From assembly GCF_034087045.1 (NCBI RefSeq), contig NZ_CP139247.1:1-64000 (forward strand): a stretch of 64,000 nucleotides of DNA, written 5' to 3'. Each line of letters begins with the position of its first letter. Within the stretch, counting starts at the first letter, position 1. This DNA is from Chitinophaga sancti (GTDB lineage Bacteria > Bacteroidota > Bacteroidia > Chitinophagales > Chitinophagaceae). The notes under the pieces were generated by a model. It searched no databases. It was not told the origin of the DNA and saw nothing but the letters and a program-made list of their open reading frames with translations. A program made the position numbers and the translations under genes. Below are positions 55,101-62,560 of the stretch, piece after piece.

Positions 55101-55268
55101 AAGCCGGTAATATTAAAGACGCTGGAAAATTCAGACCAGTTTTATGATGCGGTGTTGAAGAAAAGCGCGAAGAAAAATCTTGCTATATTTCATGATATCC
55201 TGAATGATCCGGAATTGAATAACATCATTAAATTCCGGTCTTACAATCCCACTTACAAGTCTTTATAA
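52113..55268 (+). CDS. STAND/NACHT-type NTPase with degenerate trypsin-like domain
   Basis: 1051 residues. Residues of about 8-165 look like a trypsin-like peptidase fold (GYGFFIDPHGLAITCYHLIS with the His; NDIAVIHI with the Asp). The usual GNSGGP loop is TGMHGLPVLV, so the nucleophile Ser appears to be His and the domain is probably inactive. A P-loop NTPase follows (FIIGDTGVGKTSLLAYA, about 240-256; CIIFIDGLNEMS, about 319-330; IIITST). The remaining ~600 residues are helical repeats. This is the STAND sensor layout: effector-like N-terminus, switch NTPase, repeat sensor. It converges on the hxs operon and shares a palindromic terminator with it. Confidence 0.82.
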   Translation: MTLHNESHVSLSIISILDADNQVTGYGFFIDPHGLAITCYHLISNLQNIRIRDYYGHEYDAVINKYYSSLRNDIAVIHIQKDTRFFLYFSYKAELIIDVSHPVFSQGKHTWEFEDIRIDKCDYHLQTTGMHGLPVLVTDTLNVWGIKISDRYSRVLLLNNPKRTGQFEMLREYLSKTYLMRQYLRNYGEIATIFNLQALTAINSLIDKGIYLPEYYCPRDEDTKIHSFIHSSGHIKFIIGDTGVGKTSLLAYAATQSISAGYVLFFSAWQFELRPHGLRGEIKRLLQQTLTEHPQEIITIEDLMHTVCNSIYNNQCIIFIDGLNEMSNQFAGKFNSWIKHSIGWAKNTNIKLIITSTKPFYKHPGIRMGSFNVKQTNEAFSLYNLPGKFKTISRLSHPLVIRLLHDVSSQAISAVPDNYPLVATYIQRKCANIARLTNIPSNIIHHLLILLASHSENHWLSYETYQDILKDHPALIPILIQENLFFLSDNGIRIIFLWIGEFLAGESLDLQVPWDQLNPTQKKGFPWLISKHAFLQQDVSPVMQQLLSSIVNNHPEKEKAVDIFINTVQHLSHPDKHYTTIETFTLHEQNGFFLPHEVGPLVFHSHLSYPNQLKLIKIALSTITMSPHLIHFYFSCHIYDPKNLFLEPIAPFSTKQALHRYLEIQRDKTIDTIMQWLYDYDGVSDLPMINVIACIILHQFYCYGKTSKTSFNVRDKLFVNYNKQDNTHLSPIIKEICSLIVASKPEFEYDFYKYCAELESHISILRRKSYYHFYIKWLPPVMLDIIRNTTTFEKLLYGITWLIRVPEYTEEMLHQALTLLKENKFNCRNCETLLSCINMEEYFDIILPELISYIKNGEDRHSREMCIGMLFVFKNNEEHNLVLAQHLVSLMEEVPELDRKLTQQFVAALVKVPYHSKAYPVLNALIPKLLPRDLHIWYPIMKHLCREETCSYTLFDKLHWIRWAFNNLELRPLCTLTILLLNTKVMKDEDQIIALIKPVILKTLENSDQFYDAVLKKSAKKNLAIFHDILNDPELNNIIKFRSYNPTYKSL

Positions 55269-55281
55269 AGACTTGTAAGTG
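55250..55281. terminator. Perfect 32-bp palindrome at convergent gene ends
   Basis: CACTTACAAGTCTTTA and its reverse complement abut directly, with no loop bases. It covers the last codons of the STAND gene and reaches to 4 bases before the hxsC stop. Each strand folds into a long hairpin; on the plus strand GCTTCT follows. Probably a shared bidirectional terminator. Confidence 0.75.
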
Positions 55282-55284
55282 CTT

Positions 55285-56382
55285 CTATACAATTGCCATT
55301 ATGCCTCTACTATGTTTTTTCATCCCCGAAGCAAAGAATCCACCACACTGCTCTTTCACACCACACCCTTCACAAGCCTCATGATAAACATTCTTCCAAT
55401 CCGAAATAGACCTCCTTGCATACCCCCACACATCTTTCGGAATTGTACACAATTGAGAATTATAAATGGAAACTCTCATGCCCATATCCCCTAAAAAACT
55501 CACTGCATCAGATAATACCTCTCCATAATCCAAAGGATCTATCCATAACTTATCAATATTATGAGGTGTATACCCCTGATATTCCAACCCCATAAAAGTT
55601 ACATGTTCAGCAAATGGCAAATTTTTATAAATAAATTTAGCCAGCTTCATCAATCTTGGAATAGTCTGTTGATGCAATACAATTCTAAGTTCAATACGAA
55701 CATTTTGCTTAGCCAGGTTATACAACCCCTTCACTGTCTGATTAAAAGCATCTTTCGCCTGCACAATATAGTCATGCTGCGCAGGGTAATCAGAATAGAT
55801 CGGAATGCCCAACATCAATCTCCTAAAATGCATGTCACCTAAACGGCCGGCTATATTCGGCCAGGCAAATGAGCGACCGTTTGTCAGGCAATGAACCTCT
55901 GTATTGGGTAACTCATACTGTATCTGCTCCAATAATTTAAAGTACCTCTCCCCTAATAATGTTGGTTCCCCACCGGTAATTCCCAACTCAAAACAATCCT
56001 TCGGTATAAGTGGTATAGTCTTACTATGCAAATAATATAAGTAGTCAGTATCGTCTTTATCTTTCGGCGGCTGGGAACACATCAGACAATTACTATTGCA
56101 GCGTTCGGTAAATAAAAGGAAATTATGTACAGAATTTACTCTATATACTGTATTTACAACACCATCAGCATGTACTACTACAATATCTCCTTCGTAAAGG
56201 TGGCTGAGATCACCTATACCATATACCCCCGGCATATCTCTCACACTACCAGTGGATAAAATACATTCCGAATTTACCAACAGGTCCGATCCGGAGAAGG
56301 AGATTCTCCCGACAATAGGCGTATCAATCTTATTGGGTATACCTTTAGTCCTTAATACCATCAGCTTTAATGGGTTATCCAA
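55285..56382 (-). CDS. hxsC: His-Xaa-Ser system radical SAM maturase HxsC
   Basis: 365 residues. The radical-SAM cluster motif is LLFTERCNSNCLMCSQPPK (CxxxCxxC), exactly in the style of HxsC, and ELGITGGEPTL is the SAM-binding GGE motif. A C-terminal Cys cluster (HEACEGCGVKEQCGG) suits an auxiliary iron-sulphur centre. It overlaps hxsB by 16 bases. HxsC works with HxsB in a paired system presumed to modify the HxsA repeat peptide; the chemistry is not established. Confidence 0.9.
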   Translation of the reverse strand: MDNPLKLMVLRTKGIPNKIDTPIVGRISFSGSDLLVNSECILSTGSVRDMPGVYGIGDLSHLYEGDIVVVHADGVVNTVYRVNSVHNFLLFTERCNSNCLMCSQPPKDKDDTDYLYYLHSKTIPLIPKDCFELGITGGEPTLLGERYFKLLEQIQYELPNTEVHCLTNGRSFAWPNIAGRLGDMHFRRLMLGIPIYSDYPAQHDYIVQAKDAFNQTVKGLYNLAKQNVRIELRIVLHQQTIPRLMKLAKFIYKNLPFAEHVTFMGLEYQGYTPHNIDKLWIDPLDYGEVLSDAVSFLGDMGMRVSIYNSQLCTIPKDVWGYARRSISDWKNVYHEACEGCGVKEQCGGFFASGMKKHSRGIMAIV

Positions 56383-57860
56383 CTTTTAAATATTTTTTCT
56401 ATTCGTTTGTCATCCTCCATCAACATAATAATATGTTGGATGATCTCCATATTCCTTTGACAAAATGAATTCGTCGGCCTGAATCCTACCATATCTCCCT
56501 GCGTAGCATGGTTAAAAACGGGATCAGCACCACAATATGTTTGAAAAACACATTCAGAACACCCAGGTAAAGACTCATTTGTCATGACCTCACTGATTGC
56601 TTGCACTTTCTCTCCATAGAAGACTTCATTATAAGATGTTTCCCCTAACGTGCCTAATCGAAAGGTATAATCTTTCATTTCGGCTAACATCCTTGCCTCA
56701 TCCGTAGCATAAATGGCACCGTCATAATTAAATACGATCACATTATTTATCATTCCCGAAGGTGATTGCAGATCTACATAGCCTACCGGAAATGGAGTCA
56801 ACAATTTCCTTAATATGATTGAGGTATAATCTTCCCGGATAAAGTACCCATTCAAATTATGATCAATTATCCGCTGCAACGCAGTTTTATAATACTCGAG
56901 GAACCTGCCAGTCTCGTATTTATTCTTCTTTTCACTTTTAACAGCAAAACCATAAGGACTAATGGGCCTCAGAAAAATATTCCTAAACCCAAGCCTAACG
57001 TACTCATCTACAATTTCCACAGGATGTTCTAATGACAGCTTGGTCGTCGTTGTTAATGCAGATACATTTCCGTAACCTAACATTTCTCTGCAGCGATTGA
57101 TCCCGTTTACCGCCAACTCGTAACTACTTGCATTAGGTTTGTGCCTATTTTTATCGTGTATAAAAGCCGGCCCATCCAATGATGTAGAAATGAGAATGCT
57201 ATTCTCACTACAATAGTTAAGCATTTCATCAGTTAACGGAGCCAGGTTGGTACAGATCACATAGCTGACATTTTTATTATGTACCAATGCAGCCTCCTTA
57301 GTCTTTTCAACCGCATATATAATATTTTCAAACGCCAATAACGCCTCACCTCCCTGAAATTCCATGGTAACGTTTGGATTCGGAGATCGCATCATCATTT
57401 CAATACCAGCATCAATATGAAATCTACTCATATCGTACTTGTTCCTGTCACTAGTCACCCTGGAAACCTGGCAATAATGACAGGTATGCTCACATCGCAG
57501 ACTAATAACAAATATGTGCAAAGATGTGAAGGCGTCTAAAAATGACTTTTTAGTACTATACCTGGTTGATATTACTTCAAGTAGGGAAGGAATAGGTTCA
57601 GGGGAAATAAAAAAACTGGCGACAAGGTCTTCATATAATTCCTCTTCAGGTGTGATAGTCCTCGTCACAATACGTTCAATTGTTCCTTTAGGAACTACCA
57701 GGAAATCTCCTATTTCATTCACAATGATCTCTCTTCCATCTGGTACTCTATGGAATCTAAATGGTAGCAAGTGATACTTTACATCTTCCCCACGATAGTA
57801 TTCACGCTCCTTAAACTTCCTTGTCTTCCTATCCACACCGACTTTTACATCCATACTCAA
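56367..57860 (-). CDS. hxsB: His-Xaa-Ser system radical SAM maturase HxsB
   Basis: 497 residues. The radical-SAM motif is SLRCEHTCHYCQVSR (CxxxCxxC, about residue 120) and MEFQGGEALLAFENI is the SAM-binding GGE region. The C-terminal SPASM-like Cys set (LPGCSECVFQTYCGADP and FC near the end) indicates extra clusters. It overlaps hxsD by 4 bases. Start at 57860 (MSMDVKV); the Met two codons in is also possible. Confidence 0.9.
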   Translation of the reverse strand: MSMDVKVGVDRKTRKFKEREYYRGEDVKYHLLPFRFHRVPDGREIIVNEIGDFLVVPKGTIERIVTRTITPEEELYEDLVASFFISPEPIPSLLEVISTRYSTKKSFLDAFTSLHIFVISLRCEHTCHYCQVSRVTSDRNKYDMSRFHIDAGIEMMMRSPNPNVTMEFQGGEALLAFENIIYAVEKTKEAALVHNKNVSYVICTNLAPLTDEMLNYCSENSILISTSLDGPAFIHDKNRHKPNASSYELAVNGINRCREMLGYGNVSALTTTTKLSLEHPVEIVDEYVRLGFRNIFLRPISPYGFAVKSEKKNKYETGRFLEYYKTALQRIIDHNLNGYFIREDYTSIILRKLLTPFPVGYVDLQSPSGMINNVIVFNYDGAIYATDEARMLAEMKDYTFRLGTLGETSYNEVFYGEKVQAISEVMTNESLPGCSECVFQTYCGADPVFNHATQGDMVGFRPTNSFCQRNMEIIQHIIMLMEDDKRIEKIFKSWITH

Positions 57861-58225
57861 ATTATTTTCGGATCAAACCCCAATGGATCACCTATTTCAG
57901 TTAATGGCGTATCTTCTTCCTCATAGTGAGCAAATGCTTTTGCTATTATCAGTTCTCTTATAGTAGTGGTTTCATCAGTCACTATCTGTCTCAGCTTAAA
58001 ATCTATAAGATCCTGCTTTATCTTTTGTATAGTATGTTCCCAATCGAAGGTATCATTGGCATCCTTTAGTTTCAAGGAAATGGAATAAGAGGAGATAGTC
58101 CCCATAGCTATGTCTACTTCAAAAGTACCTGCATACCAATAAAAACATTTTAGTAAAACCGGTTCACTATAAATTGCAGCATCTATTATAATTGTCAATA
58201 TATTATTTGCTAACTGATAGACCAT
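57857..58225 (-). CDS. hxsD: His-Xaa-Ser system protein HxsD
   Basis: 122 residues, the small fourth member of the Hxs cassette. It is predicted to be alpha-beta (ILTIIIDAAIYSEPVLLKCF, ISSYSISLKLKD), with a conserved-looking central FKLRQIVTDETTTIRELIIA segment comparable to the family's L-x-R-E pattern. It overlaps hxsA by 23 bases and hxsB by 4, consistent with one operon. Its role in the modification is unknown. Confidence 0.82.
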   Translation of the reverse strand: MVYQLANNILTIIIDAAIYSEPVLLKCFYWYAGTFEVDIAMGTISSYSISLKLKDANDTFDWEHTIQKIKQDLIDFKLRQIVTDETTTIRELIIAKAFAHYEEEDTPLTEIGDPLGFDPKII

Positions 58226-58934
58226 AACATTGCTTTCTTAAGAGTTCTAAAGTCGTACTATCCATTATACCGTTTCCTTCCATCCCATTTCTTTCCTGGA
58301 ACTCCTTAACGGCCTTCACGGTCTGATTACCGTAATACCCAGTTACAGAAAACCCTTTTATATGCAAAGACAACATTTTCTGTAACGCTTCCACATCCTG
58401 TCCTTCACTATATAATTTAAATGCTTCACCTGCTTTTAATGAAGGAATACAAAAATCTATATTATAACTAGTGGCAAGTAGTGGTTGAACACTTTTAGCA
58501 GAAGATTTAGATGAAGAGGCTGAAGTGCCCGAAGAATAAGAAGAGGTAGAAGTAGATGATGGTAAAGTTGACGAAGATGACGGCGTTGAATATGACGAAC
58601 CCGAGGTCGTATAGCCACCAGTACTATAAGATGACGAATAGTGCGACGAATGAGATGAATGCGACGAGTGAGAGCTATGCGAACTATGAGAACTATGTGA
58701 TGTATGCATTAGTACCAAGCTATTCTCAGGGTTATTCACATTTAACTTCAATGTCAATTTGGGTTTTAAGACATTCCTATGAAGGTTACCATAATTTATA
58801 TCCTTATCATTATCAACAACTAAGGACTTTACGGGAACCGCATTTCCGGTAGCTGTCAACGTACTGATAGCAGTTGTCATTACTGCGAGGGTCTTTTTAA
58901 AAAGCGCTTGAAAACCGAATTTTTCCGTGTTCAT
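58203..58934 (-). CDS. hxsA: His-Xaa-Ser repeat protein HxsA
   Basis: 243 residues from the ATG at 58934 (MNTEKFGF); the longer frame to 59024 has no support. An N-terminal hydrophobic stretch (LAVMTTAISTLTATGNAV) may be a signal. Residues 77-99 are eight tandem HxS triplets (HTS, six HSS, HYS), followed by a Ser/Thr/Tyr-rich linker. The C-terminal ~65 residues form a peptidoglycan-binding-1-like domain (LQKMLSLHIKGFSVTGYYGN, TVKAVKEFQERNGM). The repeat is the presumed substrate of HxsB/HxsC, and the tail would place the product at the cell wall. Confidence 0.88.
   Translation of the reverse strand: MNTEKFGFQALFKKTLAVMTTAISTLTATGNAVPVKSLVVDNDKDINYGNLHRNVLKPKLTLKLNVNNPENSLVLMHTSHSSHSSHSSHSSHSSHSSHYSSSYSTGGYTTSGSSYSTPSSSSTLPSSTSTSSYSSGTSASSSKSSAKSVQPLLATSYNIDFCIPSLKAGEAFKLYSEGQDVEALQKMLSLHIKGFSVTGYYGNQTVKAVKEFQERNGMEGNGIMDSTTLELLRKQCYGLSVSK
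58635..58706 (-). repeat. Eight His-Xaa-Ser codon triplets
   Basis: Nine-base repeats encode HTS, HSS x6 and HYS inside hxsA. Codons for His are uniform while Ser codons vary. Confidence 0.9.
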
Positions 58935-59422
58935 AGGGGTAGTTTTTAGTGATAAATAGGTCTCTATAGAAAGAATGGGTAAAATTTCAACTTCGCTACA
59001 ACAATGCCAGGAAAACGATATCAATTAAATTTATTGCAGTAAGCTGCAAAAGGTAACATTAGCAAAATAATAAATTTAATCTAATGATATCAAATTCGAA
59101 TAAAAAAAACTTCTTTACGAATTTTATGATATAAAGATCTTAAAAAATGCATAAATAAAGAAGGGGAAAAATCCCCTATTTAAAATCATATAGCATTTAA
59201 CTATTTTTATTACATTAGCTTCGAAGATTAGAACCTCGATGTTTGTTCCTGAGATTATTGTATTGTTCATGAGTGCAGTGTATACATCATCCTGGTAACC
59301 ACAAATTCCCCATATCAGTTATTCTAAAGCCAGGAGACATTTATTCTATACAAGAGAGCACTGGGCTATCTATGCATATGCATAATAGTTAAACTATCTC
59401 GTGTAAAAACTTATGAAACAAC
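58935..59422. other. Divergent promoter region between hxsA and the DUF4407 operon
   Basis: 488 AT-rich bases. It contains the shared motif at 59163-59223 and the palindrome AGGGGAAAAATCCCCT at 59162-59177, which is also found at 30677-30692. No open frame of interest. Confidence 0.55.
59163..59223 (+). promoter_or_regulatory. Third copy of the 19-base block, 34-base gap, TAGCTTCG motif
   Basis: GGGGAAAAATCCCCTATTT (59163-59181), 34 bases, TAGCTTCG (59216-59223). The downstream ATG is 200 bases away, so the leader would be long or another promoter lies between. Confidence 0.5.
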
Positions 59423-59944
59423 ATGAATATTCTTTTATTCTCAGACTATGTTCCAGCTATAAAAAGCAAAATTAAATTTGCTTTTATTGTGACAGGTAGA
59501 TTCGTCAAAGTTCTTTTTACCCCTAAAAAACGGCTCGAAATAGTAACTTTAAAGTATGGTATAAAACACCAGTTTGATAATAGCTATTTCATTTTACACC
59601 ACAAATTCAACAACGCCCTTTGGTATTCGTTCCACTCATTAAGGGTTAAATCCACAAGCCCAATAACCGTCTTTGATACCCAAAACATACAAATAGACAC
59701 GATCCGCTTAACAATTCATGGGTTTTTCAGAAAAAAAAATATCAATATCCCGCTAACCAAAGAATTCCATCTTCGAAATGATTCTTTCAAAACTACCATT
59801 CTCAATCTTACCACAGGTATAAAATTCATAGGAAAAATAAGTATTTCATCACCTGATATTCAAGTATTCATACCAAATATCAAGGTTCGTAAATCGAATC
59901 TAAATATTCAGCATTCTACATTTAATTCATCCAATTTTTTATGA
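59423..59944 (+). CDS. Hypothetical beta-rich protein of the DUF4407 operon
   Basis: 173 residues with basic, strand-rich composition (FAFIVTGRFVKVLFTPKKRL, ISISSPDIQVFIPNIKVRKS) and no clear signal or membrane helix. It overlaps the DUF4407 gene by 4 bases (ATGA at 59941). No family recognised. Confidence 0.7.
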   Translation: MNILLFSDYVPAIKSKIKFAFIVTGRFVKVLFTPKKRLEIVTLKYGIKHQFDNSYFILHHKFNNALWYSFHSLRVKSTSPITVFDTQNIQIDTIRLTIHGFFRKKNINIPLTKEFHLRNDSFKTTILNLTTGIKFIGKISISSPDIQVFIPNIKVRKSNLNIQHSTFNSSNFL

Positions 59945-61197
59945 AAAGAAATTTTTACGAAACACCAAAGTCTAACCTTCTCATGCGCCTCCTTTGGAAG
60001 GCAGCAGGAGGAGATAGATATTTACTGGAAAGTGCCACCTACAGTGACCAGGTCAAATACGCTTGTTTGGGGGGCATTGTATTTGCCACTGGCGCCATGG
60101 CAGGCCTTGCAGGAGGATATGCCTTTTATACCATCTTTGAACCCAGAGGCTCGGCTATTGAACATGATACTGTGAACTGGACGATTATCATGCTATCACT
60201 CATATTCGGATTTGCATGGGGACTTATGATCTTTAACATAGATCGGTTTATCGTTACCAGTACAGGGAAAGGCGACGGTACTGAAGCTATCACCTGGGAT
60301 GAATTCAAAGGAGCTATTCCCAGAATTATCATGGGCGCGATCATTGCCCTCACCATCTCTAAACCAGTAGAGATCAGAATGTTCAAAACTGAAATTGATA
60401 TCAAATTGCGAGAAAAGCAGTTGGAACAACAAGCTGAATATCAAAAGAAAGTAGATAAAACATATGAAGAAAGAGAAAAACTGCTGGAAGCAGATATGGG
60501 CAAAATGCTTATCGCAAGAAATGATCTGACCAACCGTATTAAAAATGCCGAAAATGAATATATAGATCAGTTACAGGGTAGAACTGGTGCTGCAGGTGCA
60601 GGTAACGGACCTCTATCAAAAGCCCTCAAAAGTCAAATGGATGCCCTGAATCTTGAATTAGATCAATTCGACAAAAGTAATCAGATACAACTGACTCTTC
60701 TAAAACAAAAGCAGGAGCAACTAAGAGCCGAAAAAGAAAAGGAAAGAAATAATAATGAAAAGATAGCAAACGGCTTAGATGGTCTGCTTGAACGTATTAA
60801 ACTGACCCATGAGATTGCTGGATTTTGGATTACACTTTTTATCACTTTATTGTTCCTCGCCATAGAATTAACGCCAGTATTTTTCAAACTCATGCTCATC
60901 AAAAGCCCTTACGACTACCTGGCAGAAAACCGGGATGAGTTAATCAAAGCAGAACGAGGAATAGAAGTACGCTACGACTATTATAAGGACAAAGAAGGCT
61001 TAGAGCGCCATCTCATCATCAATCACGAAGCAGAAAGATTAGTCTATGAAAAGATAAAAGTAACCGAAATCCAAAAAGAGCTAACCGAATATGCAATAGA
61101 ACAGTACAAAGCGAGGGAAAAAGCCAAAATTGACCAGGATCTGGACGCTTACATTCAAAGTATAAATCAACATGAGCAAGGTACTGCACATGCTTAG
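59941..61197 (+). CDS. DUF4407 membrane protein
   Basis: 418 residues. Two N-terminal helices (YACLGGIVFATGAMAGLAGG and IIMLSLIFGFAWGLMIFNID) lead to the family motif FNIDRFIVTSTGKGDG. A third helix (IIMGAIIALTISKPVEIRMF) precedes a long coiled coil (about 160-285, rich in Glu/Lys/Gln). A fourth helix (FWITLFITLLFLAIELTPVF) is followed by a cytoplasmic tail. This is a typical DUF4407 plan, with the coiled coil possibly extracytoplasmic. Function unknown. Translational coupling on the upstream side and a 26-base open-frame overlap on the downstream side make it an operon core. Confidence 0.85.
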   Translation: MKRNFYETPKSNLLMRLLWKAAGGDRYLLESATYSDQVKYACLGGIVFATGAMAGLAGGYAFYTIFEPRGSAIEHDTVNWTIIMLSLIFGFAWGLMIFNIDRFIVTSTGKGDGTEAITWDEFKGAIPRIIMGAIIALTISKPVEIRMFKTEIDIKLREKQLEQQAEYQKKVDKTYEEREKLLEADMGKMLIARNDLTNRIKNAENEYIDQLQGRTGAAGAGNGPLSKALKSQMDALNLELDQFDKSNQIQLTLLKQKQEQLRAEKEKERNNNEKIANGLDGLLERIKLTHEIAGFWITLFITLLFLAIELTPVFFKLMLIKSPYDYLAENRDELIKAERGIEVRYDYYKDKEGLERHLIINHEAERLVYEKIKVTEIQKELTEYAIEQYKAREKAKIDQDLDAYIQSINQHEQGTAHA

Positions 61198-62560
61198 ACA
61201 ATTCTTCTGTACATTTTCAGGGGAGGACGCCAATATCATTAAACGTTGTGAATGGATCATACAGCTTAAATTCTGTGGAATAGGAATTTTTGTACTGATG
61301 ATCTTCTGTGGTTGCTTTGCCAGCGCAGCATCTTTTATTTTTGAATTGCTGGAAGGTGGAATGAAATGGGTAAGCATTCCAGTCGGGATCTTCTGGGCCT
61401 TACTTATTACCAACATGTACCTTTTCCTATTGTACACGGTATCACCTACTCTTTTACCTATTACACATAAAAAGAAAGGACATAAAAAAGCAGTATCTAC
61501 AACTTCACAAAAAACAGCATTAGGTTTCAGGATGAGTTTTATATCACTCCTGGCCATTATCATCGTTCAACCCCTCAATGTAATAATATTCTATCACCCA
61601 ATGTCTCCGTTTGCTCCAGCAGCCATGGCTAATCTGAATAAACATACCGCTGCTTATAAAGCGAATATGGTTATTGCTGCTGATAGCATTCTCATCATTG
61701 ATGAAATACAACTTCAAAAATTATTTTCACAACATGTAAGTTTAAATAGTAAGCATCTGGATGATTCCATCACTATAGCCAACAATACATTCTTGCTCAA
61801 TAATAAGGTAACAGAGGATGCCCGTTTTCTTAACACAGCTATCAAGCTTATCGACACACTGAATAAATATAGTCACTCGTTCTTTTTCAACAGTAAATCA
61901 TCCATGTGTGACAGTATTCGTACAACGCTGGGAGAATTGCTTGAAGCAGAGATTACAAGTGACAATACTTCAAGGATACAGATTCAATCTTTGGTTACTA
62001 ATAATGAAGAAGTTAAAAAGTATCAGTCACAACTATTAAAGGATATTAATCAAAAAACAGAAAATTATTACCAATTAAATGCCCTACTATTAAAAAGTAA
62101 TTTCTATACCAAAAAGATACAATTATTGCTTGCGAATAACATACTACCTTGGTTAATTACATTTATAGGATGTGGAATTTTCTTATTACCTGTTTATTGG
62201 AAATTTTCCATCAGAAATAAAGGAGGGTTTTATGAAATAAAGAAAGAAATTGAAAATGAACTTGTTATTAATCAATATAAGGAATTCAAAATCCTTTATA
62301 CGGCCATATTTTCTGAAAAAATCAACACATACAACCAGCATGTTTGGCGCAATTTAATTCCGCTGCTGGACAAACTGGAAAAGATCCGTCCGAAAAAGTA
62401 CAATGAGTTAAGAAAGGAGTTGGAAGAAATATTGATACCTGAGGTTATAGAAAAATATGAATATTGGTCCGATGCACCATTTAGAACGAAGCGTCGTACG
62501 GAACGCCCACTTGCATCTGAAGAACAATTATTAAAAATCATTTATCCAAAAAATAATTGA
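61172..62560 (+). CDS. Membrane protein paired with the DUF4407 protein
   Basis: 462 residues (a Met at 61190 is an alternative start). Its topology imitates DUF4407: two N-terminal helices (FCGIGIFVLMIFCGCFASAA, WVSIPVGIFWALLITNMYLF), a third (ISLLAIIIVQPLNVIIFYH), a long helical segment without much charge (about 170-310), a fourth helix (LLANNILPWLITFIGCGIFL) and a basic cytoplasmic end. It may be a diverged partner that forms a hetero-oligomer with the preceding protein; this is inferred from layout only. Confidence 0.75.
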   Translation: MSKVLHMLRQFFCTFSGEDANIIKRCEWIIQLKFCGIGIFVLMIFCGCFASAASFIFELLEGGMKWVSIPVGIFWALLITNMYLFLLYTVSPTLLPITHKKKGHKKAVSTTSQKTALGFRMSFISLLAIIIVQPLNVIIFYHPMSPFAPAAMANLNKHTAAYKANMVIAADSILIIDEIQLQKLFSQHVSLNSKHLDDSITIANNTFLLNNKVTEDARFLNTAIKLIDTLNKYSHSFFFNSKSSMCDSIRTTLGELLEAEITSDNTSRIQIQSLVTNNEEVKKYQSQLLKDINQKTENYYQLNALLLKSNFYTKKIQLLLANNILPWLITFIGCGIFLLPVYWKFSIRNKGGFYEIKKEIENELVINQYKEFKILYTAIFSEKINTYNQHVWRNLIPLLDKLEKIRPKKYNELRKELEEILIPEVIEKYEYWSDAPFRTKRRTERPLASEEQLLKIIYPKNN

